In this document: positions 33,352 to 41,966 of the stretch, piece by piece
How the letters are laid out: the number at the start of each line of letters is the position of its first letter
Position numbering within the stretch: position 1 is the stretch's first letter
From: an uncultured Flavobacteriales bacterium
GTDB taxonomy: Bacteria; Bacteroidota; Bacteroidia; Flavobacteriales_G; Salibacteraceae
Direction of reading: 5' to 3'
Length of the DNA: 64,000 nucleotides
NCBI GenBank assembly: GCA_913020435.1
Contig: CAJVZZ010000004.1
Span: 1 to 64,000, forward strand
Made by a program: the position numbers and the translations under genes
Notes under the pieces: model-generated
Databases searched by the model: none
Told to the model about the DNA's origin: nothing
What the model saw: the letters and a program-made list of their open reading frames with translations, nothing else

Positions 33352-33897
33352 TTAATCCTCTTCGCTAGCGCTAAAGAAGCTGAAATTCACATGACCAAAC
33401 TTTCTAGTAAAACGAAAATGAGGTTTCATTTCAAAATTGTGCTCTTTTCCGTGTTCCAAAATAAACCAGCCTTCACCATCGAGCCAATTATTTACAAACA
33501 CGAGATCTGGTAGGTTGGTAAGTTCTGGAGATTGATAAGGAGGATCTGCGAAAATTAAATCAAAGGCTTTTTCATTTTCCTTCTTCAAGAATTTGAAAAC
33601 GTTTTGTTTAGAAACACGAATTTTTAAATCTAAATCCTTGATGGTGCTAATTTGAAATGCAATACAATTTCTGTTTTGTTCAACGGAGAGGACCATTTCA
33701 GCGCCTCTGCTTGAAAACTCTAATCCAATATTTCCAGTTCCGCTAAAAAGATCTAACACACGGAGACCTTCAAAATATATTTTATGATCGAGTATATTGA
33801 AGAGACCTTCTTTCGCAAAATCGGTAGTAGGTCGAGTAGGGATGTTTTTAGGAGCGACCAACCTTCTCCCTTTATGTTTTCCTTTAATTACTCGCAA
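33352..33897 (-). CDS. rsmD: 16S rRNA (guanine966-N2)-methyltransferase
   Basis: A 181-residue RsmD. The start is a TTG at 33895-33897 giving (M)RVIKGKHKGRRL, the position expected for the family. SAM-binding motif I is LDLFSGTGNIGLE (about 48-60), an acidic residue follows strand 2 (VEQN), and the catalytic motif IV is FADPPYQ (about 115-121). The enzyme methylates the exocyclic N2 of G966 in 16S rRNA. The gene overlaps the DUF3822 gene upstream by 10 bases, the standard Bacteroidota arrangement, and is followed by coaD as in many bacteria. Confidence 0.95.
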   Translation of the reverse strand: MRVIKGKHKGRRLVAPKNIPTRPTTDFAKEGLFNILDHKIYFEGLRVLDLFSGTGNIGLEFSSRGAEMVLSVEQNRNCIAFQISTIKDLDLKIRVSKQNVFKFLKKENEKAFDLIFADPPYQSPELTNLPDLVFVNNWLDGEGWFILEHGKEHNFEMKPHFRFTRKFGHVNFSFFSASEED

Positions 33898-34727
33898 AGC
33901 AATAGTTGAAATGAGGAGAAATATGTTGAATTTAATTCTTTTGGACTGTCAAAACTGTCCTTCTGTGGTAAGGATTCGATTTTAATAAATCGTTTAATTT
34001 CATCAAGATCGAACTCAGCAGAATTCAAATTTCCGCCAATATAACAATCTATCAAATCTTTGTTAATTCCTAATTGTTCTAAGGTATATAGAGTGTAGTA
34101 TAGAATATCTTCTGTTGTATTTACCTTAAAATGGTTGTGAAATTGGAGTTCGCCTTTAGATTTAACAATCAACTCAATTGTTTCGTCTAGCACAATCAAA
34201 AGCAATACATCTTTTGAAATAGACTGCACAGTGAAATTGACATACAATTCTCTTGAAGAAAATAATTCTGGAGCTTTGAATTTTTGAGAAGCCCACGTTG
34301 CCTCTTCCTCAGGCAATATATAGGCTAGTTTACCAAATGAAGCAGATTTAATACGCATCATTTTACAATCCTCTTGAGGCAACCCATGCTCAAACACAAA
34401 TATTTTTTGAATTGTTTCATTATCAAGTGCACTTGGAAAAAGAGTCACTATGGGGCTGTGAAATCCAACTTTAGTTTCTAAGAAATCTGCACGTTGATAA
34501 GGAAGTTTTGCAAAAGCTTGATTGCATGATTCATCTACAGATTTGGAACTCAGTAATGGGAATTTGTGGTGCGAAAGAAAACGACTTCCGTTCTTCGAAT
34601 ATGTGCTGAAAGAAATCGATTTTTCTGAAAAGAAAACAAGGAGGATCAAACTTGTTTCCCCATCCCAATTTACAGTTTCGACTGTATAGTTATCCGATTG
34701 AGTGAGCGAAGAAATAGCGATTGTGAT
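33888..34727 (-). CDS. DUF3822 family protein (start codon uncertain)
   Basis: A DUF3822 protein, an actin/ASKHA-like family that in Bacteroidota almost always sits before rsmD. The part from 34649 down (253 residues beginning ILLVFFSEKSISFSTYS) contains the family features including YQRADFLETKVGF and the Gly-rich CYIGGNLN strand. From 34649 back to the TAA of the preceding gene the same frame stays open and reads family-like (SLTQSDNYTVETVNWDGE), but contains no ATG, GTG or TTG before the TTG at 34649. The first codon after the previous stop is ATC (34725-34727), where one base change would make ATG. So either a rare ATC/ATT start is used or translation begins at TTG 34649. The function of the family is unknown. 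Confidence 0.75.
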   Translation of the reverse strand: MTIAISSLTQSDNYTVETVNWDGETSLILLVFFSEKSISFSTYSKNGSRFLSHHKFPLLSSKSVDESCNQAFAKLPYQRADFLETKVGFHSPIVTLFPSALDNETIQKIFVFEHGLPQEDCKMMRIKSASFGKLAYILPEEEATWASQKFKAPELFSSRELYVNFTVQSISKDVLLLIVLDETIELIVKSKGELQFHNHFKVNTTEDILYYTLYTLEQLGINKDLIDCYIGGNLNSAEFDLDEIKRFIKIESLPQKDSFDSPKELNSTYFSSFQLLLCE

Positions 34728-35471
34728 TTATTCTCCCCAATTACCTGCGGTACTTGGATCAACCATTGACCCAACTTGAAGTACATCGTAAATATCAAAT
34801 GGAGCAGCGTCTGTTACTTTAAAAACAGGAACTTTAACTCTACCTCTTTCAACATGTCCTGCATTCATCTTAAAAGCCATTCTAGAAAATGGTACAAAAG
34901 GAAGCGAATCAATGTGAAAAGTACCTTTTCTATCCCCTAAATATTCTGCATTAAAGATTGATATTCCAGCTGGAATAGCAGTGGTATCGCGTTTAATAAT
35001 CCCCAATTCAATTGCTTGAGCTTCAGTCAGAGTGTCTGGTGCAGTTCCTACTGATTTGATTACCAATATAGAGTCGTTTTTTAAAAACGTCATCATAGTG
35101 TCCAATTCAGATGTAAATTCTCCGTACTTCTCTTTATATTTCATTTGAACTTCACGAATATCTTTCAAATTCTGAATAACATGCGAGTATCTCTTGTTCT
35201 TTTCAGCTTGAAAATCTAGAGGATCTTTAATTGCTTTGTAATTGACGAACATTAATCCAATAGAAACAACAACTAAAAGGGCGAACACAATCAAACGAGT
35301 AGACTTAGAAAAGAGGTCTAAAGTGCTTAGAGTTGCAATAATACCAACTAATAAAATGGCTGAACCTCCAAGGTTAAACCACCCAGTTTGCGTATTGGTT
35401 AATCCAAATAACAAAATAGCTAATCCAGCTACGGCTAAAACTATAGGGGCAATGGCATTTTTAAGTTGCAT
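34728..35471 (-). CDS. Membrane protein with periplasmic domain, unknown function
   Basis: A 247-residue protein with three N-terminal membrane helices (about 8-24, 33-50, 60-77) followed by a periplasmic region. The latter opens with a coiled-coil segment EKNKRYSHVIQNLKDIREVQ and YKEKYGEFTSELDTMMTFL, a pattern seen in uncharacterised Bacteroidota proteins that precede DUF3822/rsmD. The remaining part is a beta-rich domain with FNAEYLGDRKGTFHIDSLPF. I recognise no enzyme motif. It is the first gene of the minus-strand operon leading to coaD, and a TAAGTTTG box lies 31 bases upstream of its ATG. Confidence 0.7.
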   Translation of the reverse strand: MQLKNAIAPIVLAVAGLAILLFGLTNTQTGWFNLGGSAILLVGIIATLSTLDLFSKSTRLIVFALLVVVSIGLMFVNYKAIKDPLDFQAEKNKRYSHVIQNLKDIREVQMKYKEKYGEFTSELDTMMTFLKNDSILVIKSVGTAPDTLTEAQAIELGIIKRDTTAIPAGISIFNAEYLGDRKGTFHIDSLPFVPFSRMAFKMNAGHVERGRVKVPVFKVTDAAPFDIYDVLQVGSMVDPSTAGNWGE

Positions 35472-35502
35472 AAATCTTTAATTTTTTACTGTAATAATCG
35501 CA

Positions 35503-35510
35503 CAAACTTA
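35503..35510 (-). promoter_or_regulatory. -7 promoter box for the 35471-to-coaD operon
   Basis: TAAGTTTG on the minus strand fits TAnnTTTG and would give a leader of about 26 bases. It is divergent from the helicase promoter box at 35604. Confidence 0.45.
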
Positions 35511-35603
35511 CAATTTTTTTTAAACGAAAAATTACGGATGATAATTCCTTAAAACTCCTATAAACATTGACATAATCGTAAATATAAAAACTAGTAATTA
35601 ACC

Positions 35604-35611
35604 TATTTTTG
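35604..35611 (+). promoter_or_regulatory. -7 promoter box abutting the helicase start
   Basis: TATTTTTG is followed by ACAC and then the ATG at 35616, predicting a transcript with almost no leader. A TTG occurs 34 bases further upstream, too far for a standard -33 element. Confidence 0.5.
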
Positions 35612-35615
35612 ACAC

Positions 35616-37046
35616 ATGCAAGGAACAGAAGTTCGCAATCAAATATTAAAACAATTAAATCTAACTCCTACTCAGGATCAATTTAGATTTATTAAAAGTT
35701 TCAGTGACTTTATTGCAGGAGAACTGAATGTTCAGGTTTTTATTTTACGAGGGTATGCTGGTACCGGTAAAACCACAATGGTAAATACCCTGGTTAAGGC
35801 ATTACCGAACCTGAAGTTATTTTCAGTTTTATTAGCTCCTACAGGGCGCGCAGCCAAAGTACTCACATTGTATACTGGTAAACGTGCAAGTACTATACAC
35901 CGAAAAATTTATCAAACAGTAGATAGAGGCGGAGGTAGTGTCGGTTTTCGATTGGCTAAAAACACTGCAAAAAATACTGTATTTTTTGTTGATGAAGCCA
36001 GTATGATTAATGGAAAAAGCCAGCATCAAGGAGAGGGATTTGGACAAATGCATTTACTGTCAGATCTTATTGATTATGTGCGAGATGGTGAAAACTGTCA
36101 ACTTGTATTTATTGGAGATATCGCTCAGTTACCTCCAATAAATGAAAAGGTTAGTCCGGCTCTAAGTAAATCGTTGTTGCGAGGACAATTTGGAATGGAC
36201 AGCGAAATGATTGAAATAAGAGAGGTCCTACGTCAGGCAAAAGACTCAGGAGTTTTATTTAATGCTACAAAATTGCGAAATCAGCTCTTCGATAATCAGT
36301 TTACTCCTCAATTTGATTTGGATGATTTTTCAGACATTCAGTCCATTTCAGGTGGTGAATTATCAGATTTTTTAGAGGATTCTTACGGGCGATCGGGAAT
36401 TGAGCAAACGTTGTTATTGTGTCGTTCAAATAAATCAGCGAATAAGTTCAATCAAGAAATTAGACACCGGATTTTATTTCGTGAGGAACGAATTGAAGGT
36501 GGAGATATGTTGATGGTAGTAAAGAATAATTATTATTGGATTGAGGCCACTAGTAAACCAGGATTTATTGCCAATGGTGATGCATTGGAGGTGCTAAGCG
36601 TTGGACAATTAGAAAATAAATATGGTTTTGAATTCGCTACAGTGGAAGTTAGAATGGTGGATTATCCTAACGAAAAACCAATAAATGTAAAAGTGCTGTT
36701 GGATACACTTTATGTTGAGTCGCCTTCACTGCCTCAAAAAGATTTGGATAGGTTATATAATGAGCTTATGGTAGAATACAGCCACCTGAAAAATAAAAAG
36801 GCTATTCATTTTAAAATTAAAGAGGACTCTTATTATAATGCATTGCAAATAAAGTTTGCATATGCCGTAACATGCCATAAAGCTCAGGGTGGGCAGTGGA
36901 AAGAAATCTATGTAGATCAAGGATATTTAAATCCAGATCATATGGGTGTAGAATATACACGTTGGTTGTATACCGCTATAACTAGGGCAACGGAAAAAGT
37001 GTTTTTAGTTAATTTTAATCCGACATTTTTTTCTGATTATGAATAG
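35616..37046 (+). CDS. RecD2/Dda-like DNA helicase (UvrD-C-2 type)
   Basis: A 476-residue superfamily 1B helicase. Walker A is GYAGTGKTT (46-54), motif Ia is LLAPTGRAAKVL, Walker B is FFVDEASMI (124-132), motif III is FIGDIAQLPP, and the C-terminal UvrD_C_2 region is YAVTCHKAQGGQW followed by LYTAITRATEKVFLVNF. The domain order and size match the compact Dda/RecD2-like helicases common in Bacteroidota, which unwind DNA 5' to 3' in replication or repair. No RecB or nuclease domain is attached. It overlaps the downstream AlkB-like gene by 8 bases, an operon with a DNA-repair theme. Confidence 0.9.
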   Translation: MQGTEVRNQILKQLNLTPTQDQFRFIKSFSDFIAGELNVQVFILRGYAGTGKTTMVNTLVKALPNLKLFSVLLAPTGRAAKVLTLYTGKRASTIHRKIYQTVDRGGGSVGFRLAKNTAKNTVFFVDEASMINGKSQHQGEGFGQMHLLSDLIDYVRDGENCQLVFIGDIAQLPPINEKVSPALSKSLLRGQFGMDSEMIEIREVLRQAKDSGVLFNATKLRNQLFDNQFTPQFDLDDFSDIQSISGGELSDFLEDSYGRSGIEQTLLLCRSNKSANKFNQEIRHRILFREERIEGGDMLMVVKNNYYWIEATSKPGFIANGDALEVLSVGQLENKYGFEFATVEVRMVDYPNEKPINVKVLLDTLYVESPSLPQKDLDRLYNELMVEYSHLKNKKAIHFKIKEDSYYNALQIKFAYAVTCHKAQGGQWKEIYVDQGYLNPDHMGVEYTRWLYTAITRATEKVFLVNFNPTFFSDYE

Positions 37047-37590
37047 TACCTATTTTGAATTAATTGATGATTTCCTATCAGATAGTGATACTATTCTCGA
37101 AACCCTGACTGATGAAGTAAGCTGGGAAGAAAGAGAAATTAAAATTTTCGGAAAAACATATAATCAGCCAAGATTAGTTGCGTGGCAAGGTGATTTACCC
37201 TATAAGTATTCCGGTGGTATTTGGTCTGCTGCGCCATTTTCAGAAACGGTTTACTTATTGAAAAAAGCTGTCGAATTGGAAACAGAAACTACCTATAACG
37301 GAGTGCTACTAAATCTTTATCGTGATGGTCGAGATAGTATGGGCTGGCATTCAGATAATGAAAAAGAACTGGGCGTAGCACCAATAGTGTCCTCACTTTC
37401 ATTTGGAGCTGAGCGGAATTTTCGCATTAGATCAAAGCGAGAAAAAGGGAGTTCTTTTTCTATTGCATTGCGTAATAATTCACTGTTTGTGATGAAACCA
37501 GGATGTCAAGAGTTATACGAGCATACGCTCCCAAAAACTTCAAAGCCAAAAGGAATTAGGATAAATCTTACTTTTAGAAAATTATATTGA
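37039..37590 (+). CDS. AlkB-like 2-oxoglutarate/Fe(II) dioxygenase
   Basis: A 183-residue dioxygenase of the AlkB family, closest in form to eukaryotic ALKBH2/3-like or plant-type AlkB proteins. The iron ligands are His104 and Asp106 in GWHSDNE and His162 in YEHTLPK; the 2-oxoglutarate arginines are Arg174 and Arg180 in RINLTFR. YNGVLLNLYRDG leads into the jelly roll, and LSFGAERNF is a conserved inner strand. It would oxidatively remove methyl groups from 1-methyladenine or 3-methylcytosine in DNA or RNA. Its start overlaps the helicase gene by 8 bases, so unwinding and direct reversal may be co-expressed. Confidence 0.93.
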   Translation: MNSTYFELIDDFLSDSDTILETLTDEVSWEEREIKIFGKTYNQPRLVAWQGDLPYKYSGGIWSAAPFSETVYLLKKAVELETETTYNGVLLNLYRDGRDSMGWHSDNEKELGVAPIVSSLSFGAERNFRIRSKREKGSSFSIALRNNSLFVMKPGCQELYEHTLPKTSKPKGIRINLTFRKLY

Positions 37591-37613
37591 ACGTCATTAA
37601 GAACTAATAAATC

Positions 37614-38801
37614 ATGAAAAGAATAATCATAACTACTCTGTTTATAGGAGCTTTGGTAAGCACTTTTGCTCAGAATCGATCAATAAAATTTATTGATAAT
37701 TCTATTGATAAAGCAATGGAGAAGGCACAAAAAACAGATAAGCTGATTTTTGTTGATGCATACACTACTTGGTGTGGACCTTGTAAATGGATGGCGGCAA
37801 ATATGTTTACTAACGATACTGTAGCTGATTTTTTTAATGAAAACTTTATTAACCTAAAGCTGGATATGGAAAAAGGCGCCGGGAAAGATTTTGCGAAAAC
37901 GCATTCAATTCGATTTTATCCGACCTTATTATTCATAAATAAAAATGGGGAGCTTGTTCACAAGCAGGTTGGTACTATGAGAATTCCTAGTAATTATGTC
38001 GATTTGGGAAAAAATGCTAATAATCCAAAGGAAAACTTGGTAGGTATGTATCAACGATTTACTGGAGGAGAAAAATCGCAGGAATTCATTGAGAAGTATT
38101 TGAAGGTGCTTAAATCGGCATACGAACCAACCGATGAAGTTTTGAATATCTATTATGAAGGCCTTTCTGAAGATCAGTTTTTAAACCCTGAAACATTTGA
38201 TATTATCGTTTTATATGATAAATCTGTTGACTCAAAAGCCATGACTTATATTCTAGAACATAGAGATGAAGTTAAATCGGCTTATCCTGAGCAAGTTGAT
38301 GAACTTTTATACAGAAATCATGAGTCATGGGTAATGGAACAAGTTTCGGGGAAACAAGCAGATAGAAAGGAGATGGAAAAAAGAATGATTGCTGTTAAAA
38401 AACGCAACATTCCAGGTTGGCAAAAAATTATTTTAACTACAGATTTAAAGGAGCTTCAAAAAGAAAAGCGAATGGCTGAATTTTGTGAAATCGCCGCTGC
38501 CGATGTGGGAGAGTATTTCGCAGATGACCACTATGCTTTAAATAATTTTGCTTGGACATTGTTTGAGAATACCGACAATAAGGAATATTTAAGAGAAGCA
38601 ATAAACTGGACTGATATCGTTATTGCTAAGCTTCCAAATCCAGGAGTGCTAGACACTAAAGCGAATTTACTTTTTAAATTGGATAGGAAAAAAGAAGCGA
38701 TAAAAGTTCAGACCGAAGCAATTGAACTAGGGAAAGAAAATGGCATGTCTGATATTGAGTTAAAAGACTATCAGGATACTTTAAAGAAATTTAAAAAATA
38801 G
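37614..38801 (+). CDS. Exported thioredoxin-fold protein with helical C-terminal domain
   Basis: A 395-residue exported protein: signal peptide KRIIITTLFIGALVSTFAQ (2-20), then a thioredoxin-like domain of the DUF255/thioredoxin_7 type with VDAYTTWCGPCKWM containing the redox pair Cys54-Cys57 and RFYPTLLFINKNG carrying the cis-proline. The C-terminal half (about 150-395) is helical and TPR-like (YALNNFAWTLFENTDNKEYL, AINWTDIVIAKLPNPG, ALFKLDRKKEAIKVQTEA in related form). It probably acts as a periplasmic disulphide reductase or chaperone. It is 24 bases after the AlkB-like gene. A strong terminator lies after it at 38833-38869. Confidence 0.86.
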   Translation: MKRIIITTLFIGALVSTFAQNRSIKFIDNSIDKAMEKAQKTDKLIFVDAYTTWCGPCKWMAANMFTNDTVADFFNENFINLKLDMEKGAGKDFAKTHSIRFYPTLLFINKNGELVHKQVGTMRIPSNYVDLGKNANNPKENLVGMYQRFTGGEKSQEFIEKYLKVLKSAYEPTDEVLNIYYEGLSEDQFLNPETFDIIVLYDKSVDSKAMTYILEHRDEVKSAYPEQVDELLYRNHESWVMEQVSGKQADRKEMEKRMIAVKKRNIPGWQKIILTTDLKELQKEKRMAEFCEIAAADVGEYFADDHYALNNFAWTLFENTDNKEYLREAINWTDIVIAKLPNPGVLDTKANLLFKLDRKKEAIKVQTEAIELGKENGMSDIELKDYQDTLKKFKK

Positions 38802-38824
38802 AGCGTATTAGAACTCGAGTTTTT

Positions 38825-39676
38825 ATGAATTTAAAAAGCAATCAAATGTACTTTTTGATTGCTTTTTTTATGTTTTTATTAATATCTGTGTCTGCTGTTG
38901 CTCAGGATACCACGGTATTATTGGTCAACAATAACATTCGATTAATTGACGGTGCAAAGTACATGCATGCGGATCTTATTTTAGGTAATGAACACCAATT
39001 CGAAGGAAAGGTTTCCTTTAATAAGGATAGCACTATTATGCGATGTGAAAGCTGCAAATACTTCTTCCAAACAGGGAATATTGGTATTGATTTAGCTGAA
39101 GTCGATTTAGAATTAAATCCAGCTACTAATGCGGCTAAAGTCTATTACAGGAAAAGCTATACGGAGACTTTTATAATCCCTACAAAACTGAAAATTCAAA
39201 TTATTGAAATGGATTTTGATATTCGAAGCGATCAACCTGCGCTTATGAATCCATTGGTAACTGATGAATTTTTAATTTTTGAAAGAAGTCAATTAGTGTA
39301 TTATAATGGTTATCAGGATAGTACTACTTGGTTGGCAAACAGAGTAAAAATTGACCTAAAGAAAGGTGATGTATACATTGAAGGCATCGAGGTGTTTAAG
39401 CCATATGATTGTGAAATAAAAACGGTAGATAATAGCCTGAAGATTAATAAGAAAGGAAACTTTTATCCTCTGAAAAATGCAATTCTCCAATTTACAAGAT
39501 ACGGTGATATCCATGAAATCCAAGCTACTAAAGTTAGCTTTAAAAAACAATCGACTTTCTTCTCTGCTAGAGGATTTTTCGAAGAAAAAGGTGAAAAGTA
39601 TCCAATAAAAAAGATTCACCCTGAACGAGTTGGAGGAATTTATCAGATAACTGGAAAAGTAAAAGGAGTTAACTAA
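38825..39676 (+). CDS. Secreted protein of unknown function
   Basis: A 283-residue secreted protein without a recognised family. The N-terminus gives a signal peptide, best from Met8 (MYFLIAFFMFLLISVSAVAQ), so translation may start at 38846 rather than 38825. The body is rich in beta strands and acidic turns (DLILGNEHQFEGKVSF, RCESCKYFFQTGNIG with a Cys-x2-Cys pair, RKSYTETFIIPTKLKIQ). A perfect terminator-like hairpin at 38833-38869 overlaps the very start of this frame, which questions how the gene is expressed and whether it has its own promoter. The 3' end overlaps the convergent nth gene by 4 bases. Confidence 0.6.
   Translation: MNLKSNQMYFLIAFFMFLLISVSAVAQDTTVLLVNNNIRLIDGAKYMHADLILGNEHQFEGKVSFNKDSTIMRCESCKYFFQTGNIGIDLAEVDLELNPATNAAKVYYRKSYTETFIIPTKLKIQIIEMDFDIRSDQPALMNPLVTDEFLIFERSQLVYYNGYQDSTTWLANRVKIDLKKGDVYIEGIEVFKPYDCEIKTVDNSLKINKKGNFYPLKNAILQFTRYGDIHEIQATKVSFKKQSTFFSARGFFEEKGEKYPIKKIHPERVGGIYQITGKVKGVN
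38833..38869 (+). terminator. Rho-independent terminator overlapping the start of the next gene
   Basis: AAAAAGCAATCAAA (38833-38846) pairs perfectly with 38854-38867 around a 7-base loop, and the right arm is followed by T residues to 38869. It is the natural terminator for the thioredoxin gene ending at 38801. It lies inside the signal-peptide codons of the next open frame, so it could also act as an attenuator. Confidence 0.75.
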
Positions 39677-40299
39677 ACTTTTACTCCAAAGGCAAAATCA
39701 ATAGGACTGTTCTCGGGTTTAAAACCTCTCGCTGGACTGTATTCTCTTCCATAAAAAATAATTTGAAGATGGAGTTTATTCCATAATCCCCTCGGAAACA
39801 ATCGTTTCGCATCCTTCTCTGTCTGTTCAACAGACTTCCCATTCGTGAGCTTCCAACGTTTCATTAATCGGTGTATGTGCGTGTCTACAGGAAAAGCCGG
39901 TACTCCAAAAGCTTGAGCCATAACAACTGAAGCTGTCTTATGACCAACTCCAGGTAGTTTTTCTAATTCTTCGAATGATTCAGGGACAACTCCGTTATGA
40001 TGTTCCATCAGCAACTTTGAAAGATTGACTATTGCTTTTGATTTTGTGGGAGAAAGTCCGCAAGGTCTTATTATTCCTCTAACCTCTTCAGGATCCTGTT
40101 TAGCCATTATTTTTGGATTATCCGCCAATTCAAAAAGGGCAGGAGTGACTGTATTTACTCTAACATCCGTGCATTGGGCAGAAAGAAGCACAGCAATCAA
40201 TAACGTGTATGGGTCTTTATGATCTAATGGAACGGGAGTTTCGGGATAGAGCCTCTCCAAAGTCTCAAGTACGAAGTCAACTTTTTCTGCTTTTTTCAT
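39673..40299 (-). CDS. nth: Endonuclease III lacking the iron-sulphur cluster loop
   Basis: A 208-residue HhH-GPD DNA glycosylase/AP lyase. The helix-hairpin-helix LEKLPGVGHKTASVV carries the catalytic Lys121, and Asp139 lies in FPVDTHIHR (E. coli numbering Lys120, Asp138). The enzyme removes oxidised pyrimidines and cuts the abasic site. The C-terminus, where Nth normally has four cysteines for a 4Fe-4S cluster, reads YGREYSPARGFKPENSPID and contains no cysteine; serines occupy the positions of the first ones. The fold is therefore a cluster-less variant. A near-consensus TAGATTCG box lies 4 bases before the ATG. The gene is divergent from bshC. Confidence 0.9.
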   Translation of the reverse strand: MKKAEKVDFVLETLERLYPETPVPLDHKDPYTLLIAVLLSAQCTDVRVNTVTPALFELADNPKIMAKQDPEEVRGIIRPCGLSPTKSKAIVNLSKLLMEHHNGVVPESFEELEKLPGVGHKTASVVMAQAFGVPAFPVDTHIHRLMKRWKLTNGKSVEQTEKDAKRLFPRGLWNKLHLQIIFYGREYSPARGFKPENSPIDFAFGVKV

Positions 40300-40303
40300 A
40301 CTG

Positions 40304-40311
40304 CGAATCTA
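40304..40311 (-). promoter_or_regulatory. -7 promoter-like box abutting the nth start
   Basis: TAGATTCG (one base from TAnnTTTG) on the minus strand, with CAGT between it and the ATG, repeats the spacing seen for coaD and uvrB. No good -33 TTG was found. Confidence 0.35.
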
Positions 40312-40370
40312 AATTCTATTTCAAGAAAAGGATTTAAACAATTTTAGAAACTCTCAAATTTTAGATAATT

Positions 40371-40378
40371 TACATTTG
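40371..40378 (+). promoter_or_regulatory. -7 promoter box abutting the bshC start
   Basis: TACATTTG is followed by TTTT and the ATG at 40383. The 4-base spacing predicts transcription starting at or near the start codon. No clear -33 TTG. Confidence 0.5.
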
Positions 40379-40382
40379 TTTT

Positions 40383-41966
40383 ATGGAGTTAGACCGTATT
40401 AGCTACAAAAACATTGATTTTTTACCCAAGTTGATGTCCGATTATTTAGAAAGAGAACCAAACCTTGGGTCTTTATTTAATCAGCCTTCAACCCTTAAAG
40501 GGTTTAAAACTACAATTGAAAATCGTCAATTTTCTGACGATAAAAGAGCTATTTTAAGTGAAGTATTGAAAAGTCAATATCTGGGAATTGATAACGCTAA
40601 TCAGCAACTTTCTGCAATTGAATTGCTAAAAAAACCAACAACCTTTACTGTTACGACTGGACATCAATTGTGTTTGGGGACAGGTCCAATGTATTTTATC
40701 TATAAGATTTTATCAGTTGTTAAGCTTTCGGTACAACTTAAAAAAGAATTTCCTGAGAACGATTTTATTCCCATTTACTGGATGGCAACTGAAGATCATG
40801 ATTTTTTAGAAATCAATCACTTTAACACTTCAAAAAAGCGCTACGAGTGGAAAGGTGAAAACGACATTGCTGTAGGATGGAAACAACCTGAAATTAATGA
40901 TCTTATTCTAGAACTTGAAAAGGATATTGAAAAAAACACTTCAAGTAAAAAATGGTTGGAGCTTATTAAAGAAGCTTATTCTAAAAAGGATTTGGCAAGT
41001 GCTACACGTAATTTGGTGCATAGTTTTTTAGGGAAATTTGGAGTGGTTATAATTGATGGCGACGCTCCGCAGTTGAAGCAAATTTTCGCTCCTAAAATGA
41101 AACAAGAAATTGAGCATCAAACTAGCTTTAATTCAGTTACAAAGACGATAAAGCAACTCAATCAAATTGGATATAAAGAGCAAGTTTCGCCTCGAGATAT
41201 CAATTTGTTTTACTTATCAAAAACATCAAGAATAAGGATTACCAAGAAGGCGGCGGGCTTTGAATTGGCCGATAAATCTAAAATATGGACGAATGATGAG
41301 ATTGTAAACGAAATAACAACTCGTCCAGAATTATTTAGTCCAAACGTTTTGTTGCGTCCACTTTATCAAGAAACCATTTTACCTAACCTTGCTTATATTG
41401 GTGGAGCTGGTGAAATGAGCTATTGGTTCGAACTTAAATCCATGTTTGAGAATTTTGAAATTGATTTTCCGATTCTAATGCTCAGAAATTCTGCTGTGTT
41501 AGTTTCTAAAAGAGATGCGGAGCGACTTTCTAAATTAAAACTTGAGTGGGAAGACATTTTTAAGTCTGAGAGTGATCTAGAAAAGAGGCTAGTGGAGATT
41601 CATGGAAATAAAAACTTGAATCTCGATGCTTATCGTTCCAAAATTGAGTCAATTTTTCAAGAGTTGAAATTACTGGCGGGTTCTGTTGACGCTGCTTTAA
41701 AGCCAGCTTCAGAAGTTTCGAAAACACGTTCTTTAAAATCTATTGATCGTTTAGAGAAAAAACTAATTAGAGGTGAAAAGTTGAATTTAGAAACTTATCT
41801 GGAAATGATGTATCGGGTAAAAGGTTCTGTATTTCCTAGCGGAAATTTTCAAGAACGTTATTACAATATTGCTGAGTTTTACCCAAAAATAGGTGATGAA
41901 CTTTTCGATAAACTATTTGAGGCATTTAATCCATTGCAGCCCGATATTACAGTGCTTGAGTTTTAA
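40383..41966 (+). CDS. bshC: Bacillithiol biosynthesis cysteine-adding enzyme
   Basis: A 527-residue BshC. It contains the family core TFTVTTGHQLCLGTGPMYF, YWMATEDHDFLEINHF and LRPLYQETILPNLAYIGGAGE, with HQL and the ATEDHDF block typical of the family, and a coiled-coil region at about 375-480. BshC joins cysteine to glucosamine-malate to make bacillithiol, the low-molecular-weight thiol of many Bacteroidota and Firmicutes. The other pathway genes (bshA, bshB) are not in the window. The near-leaderless promoter box and divergent nth define the upstream side. Confidence 0.95.
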   Translation: MELDRISYKNIDFLPKLMSDYLEREPNLGSLFNQPSTLKGFKTTIENRQFSDDKRAILSEVLKSQYLGIDNANQQLSAIELLKKPTTFTVTTGHQLCLGTGPMYFIYKILSVVKLSVQLKKEFPENDFIPIYWMATEDHDFLEINHFNTSKKRYEWKGENDIAVGWKQPEINDLILELEKDIEKNTSSKKWLELIKEAYSKKDLASATRNLVHSFLGKFGVVIIDGDAPQLKQIFAPKMKQEIEHQTSFNSVTKTIKQLNQIGYKEQVSPRDINLFYLSKTSRIRITKKAAGFELADKSKIWTNDEIVNEITTRPELFSPNVLLRPLYQETILPNLAYIGGAGEMSYWFELKSMFENFEIDFPILMLRNSAVLVSKRDAERLSKLKLEWEDIFKSESDLEKRLVEIHGNKNLNLDAYRSKIESIFQELKLLAGSVDAALKPASEVSKTRSLKSIDRLEKKLIRGEKLNLETYLEMMYRVKGSVFPSGNFQERYYNIAEFYPKIGDELFDKLFEAFNPLQPDITVLEF

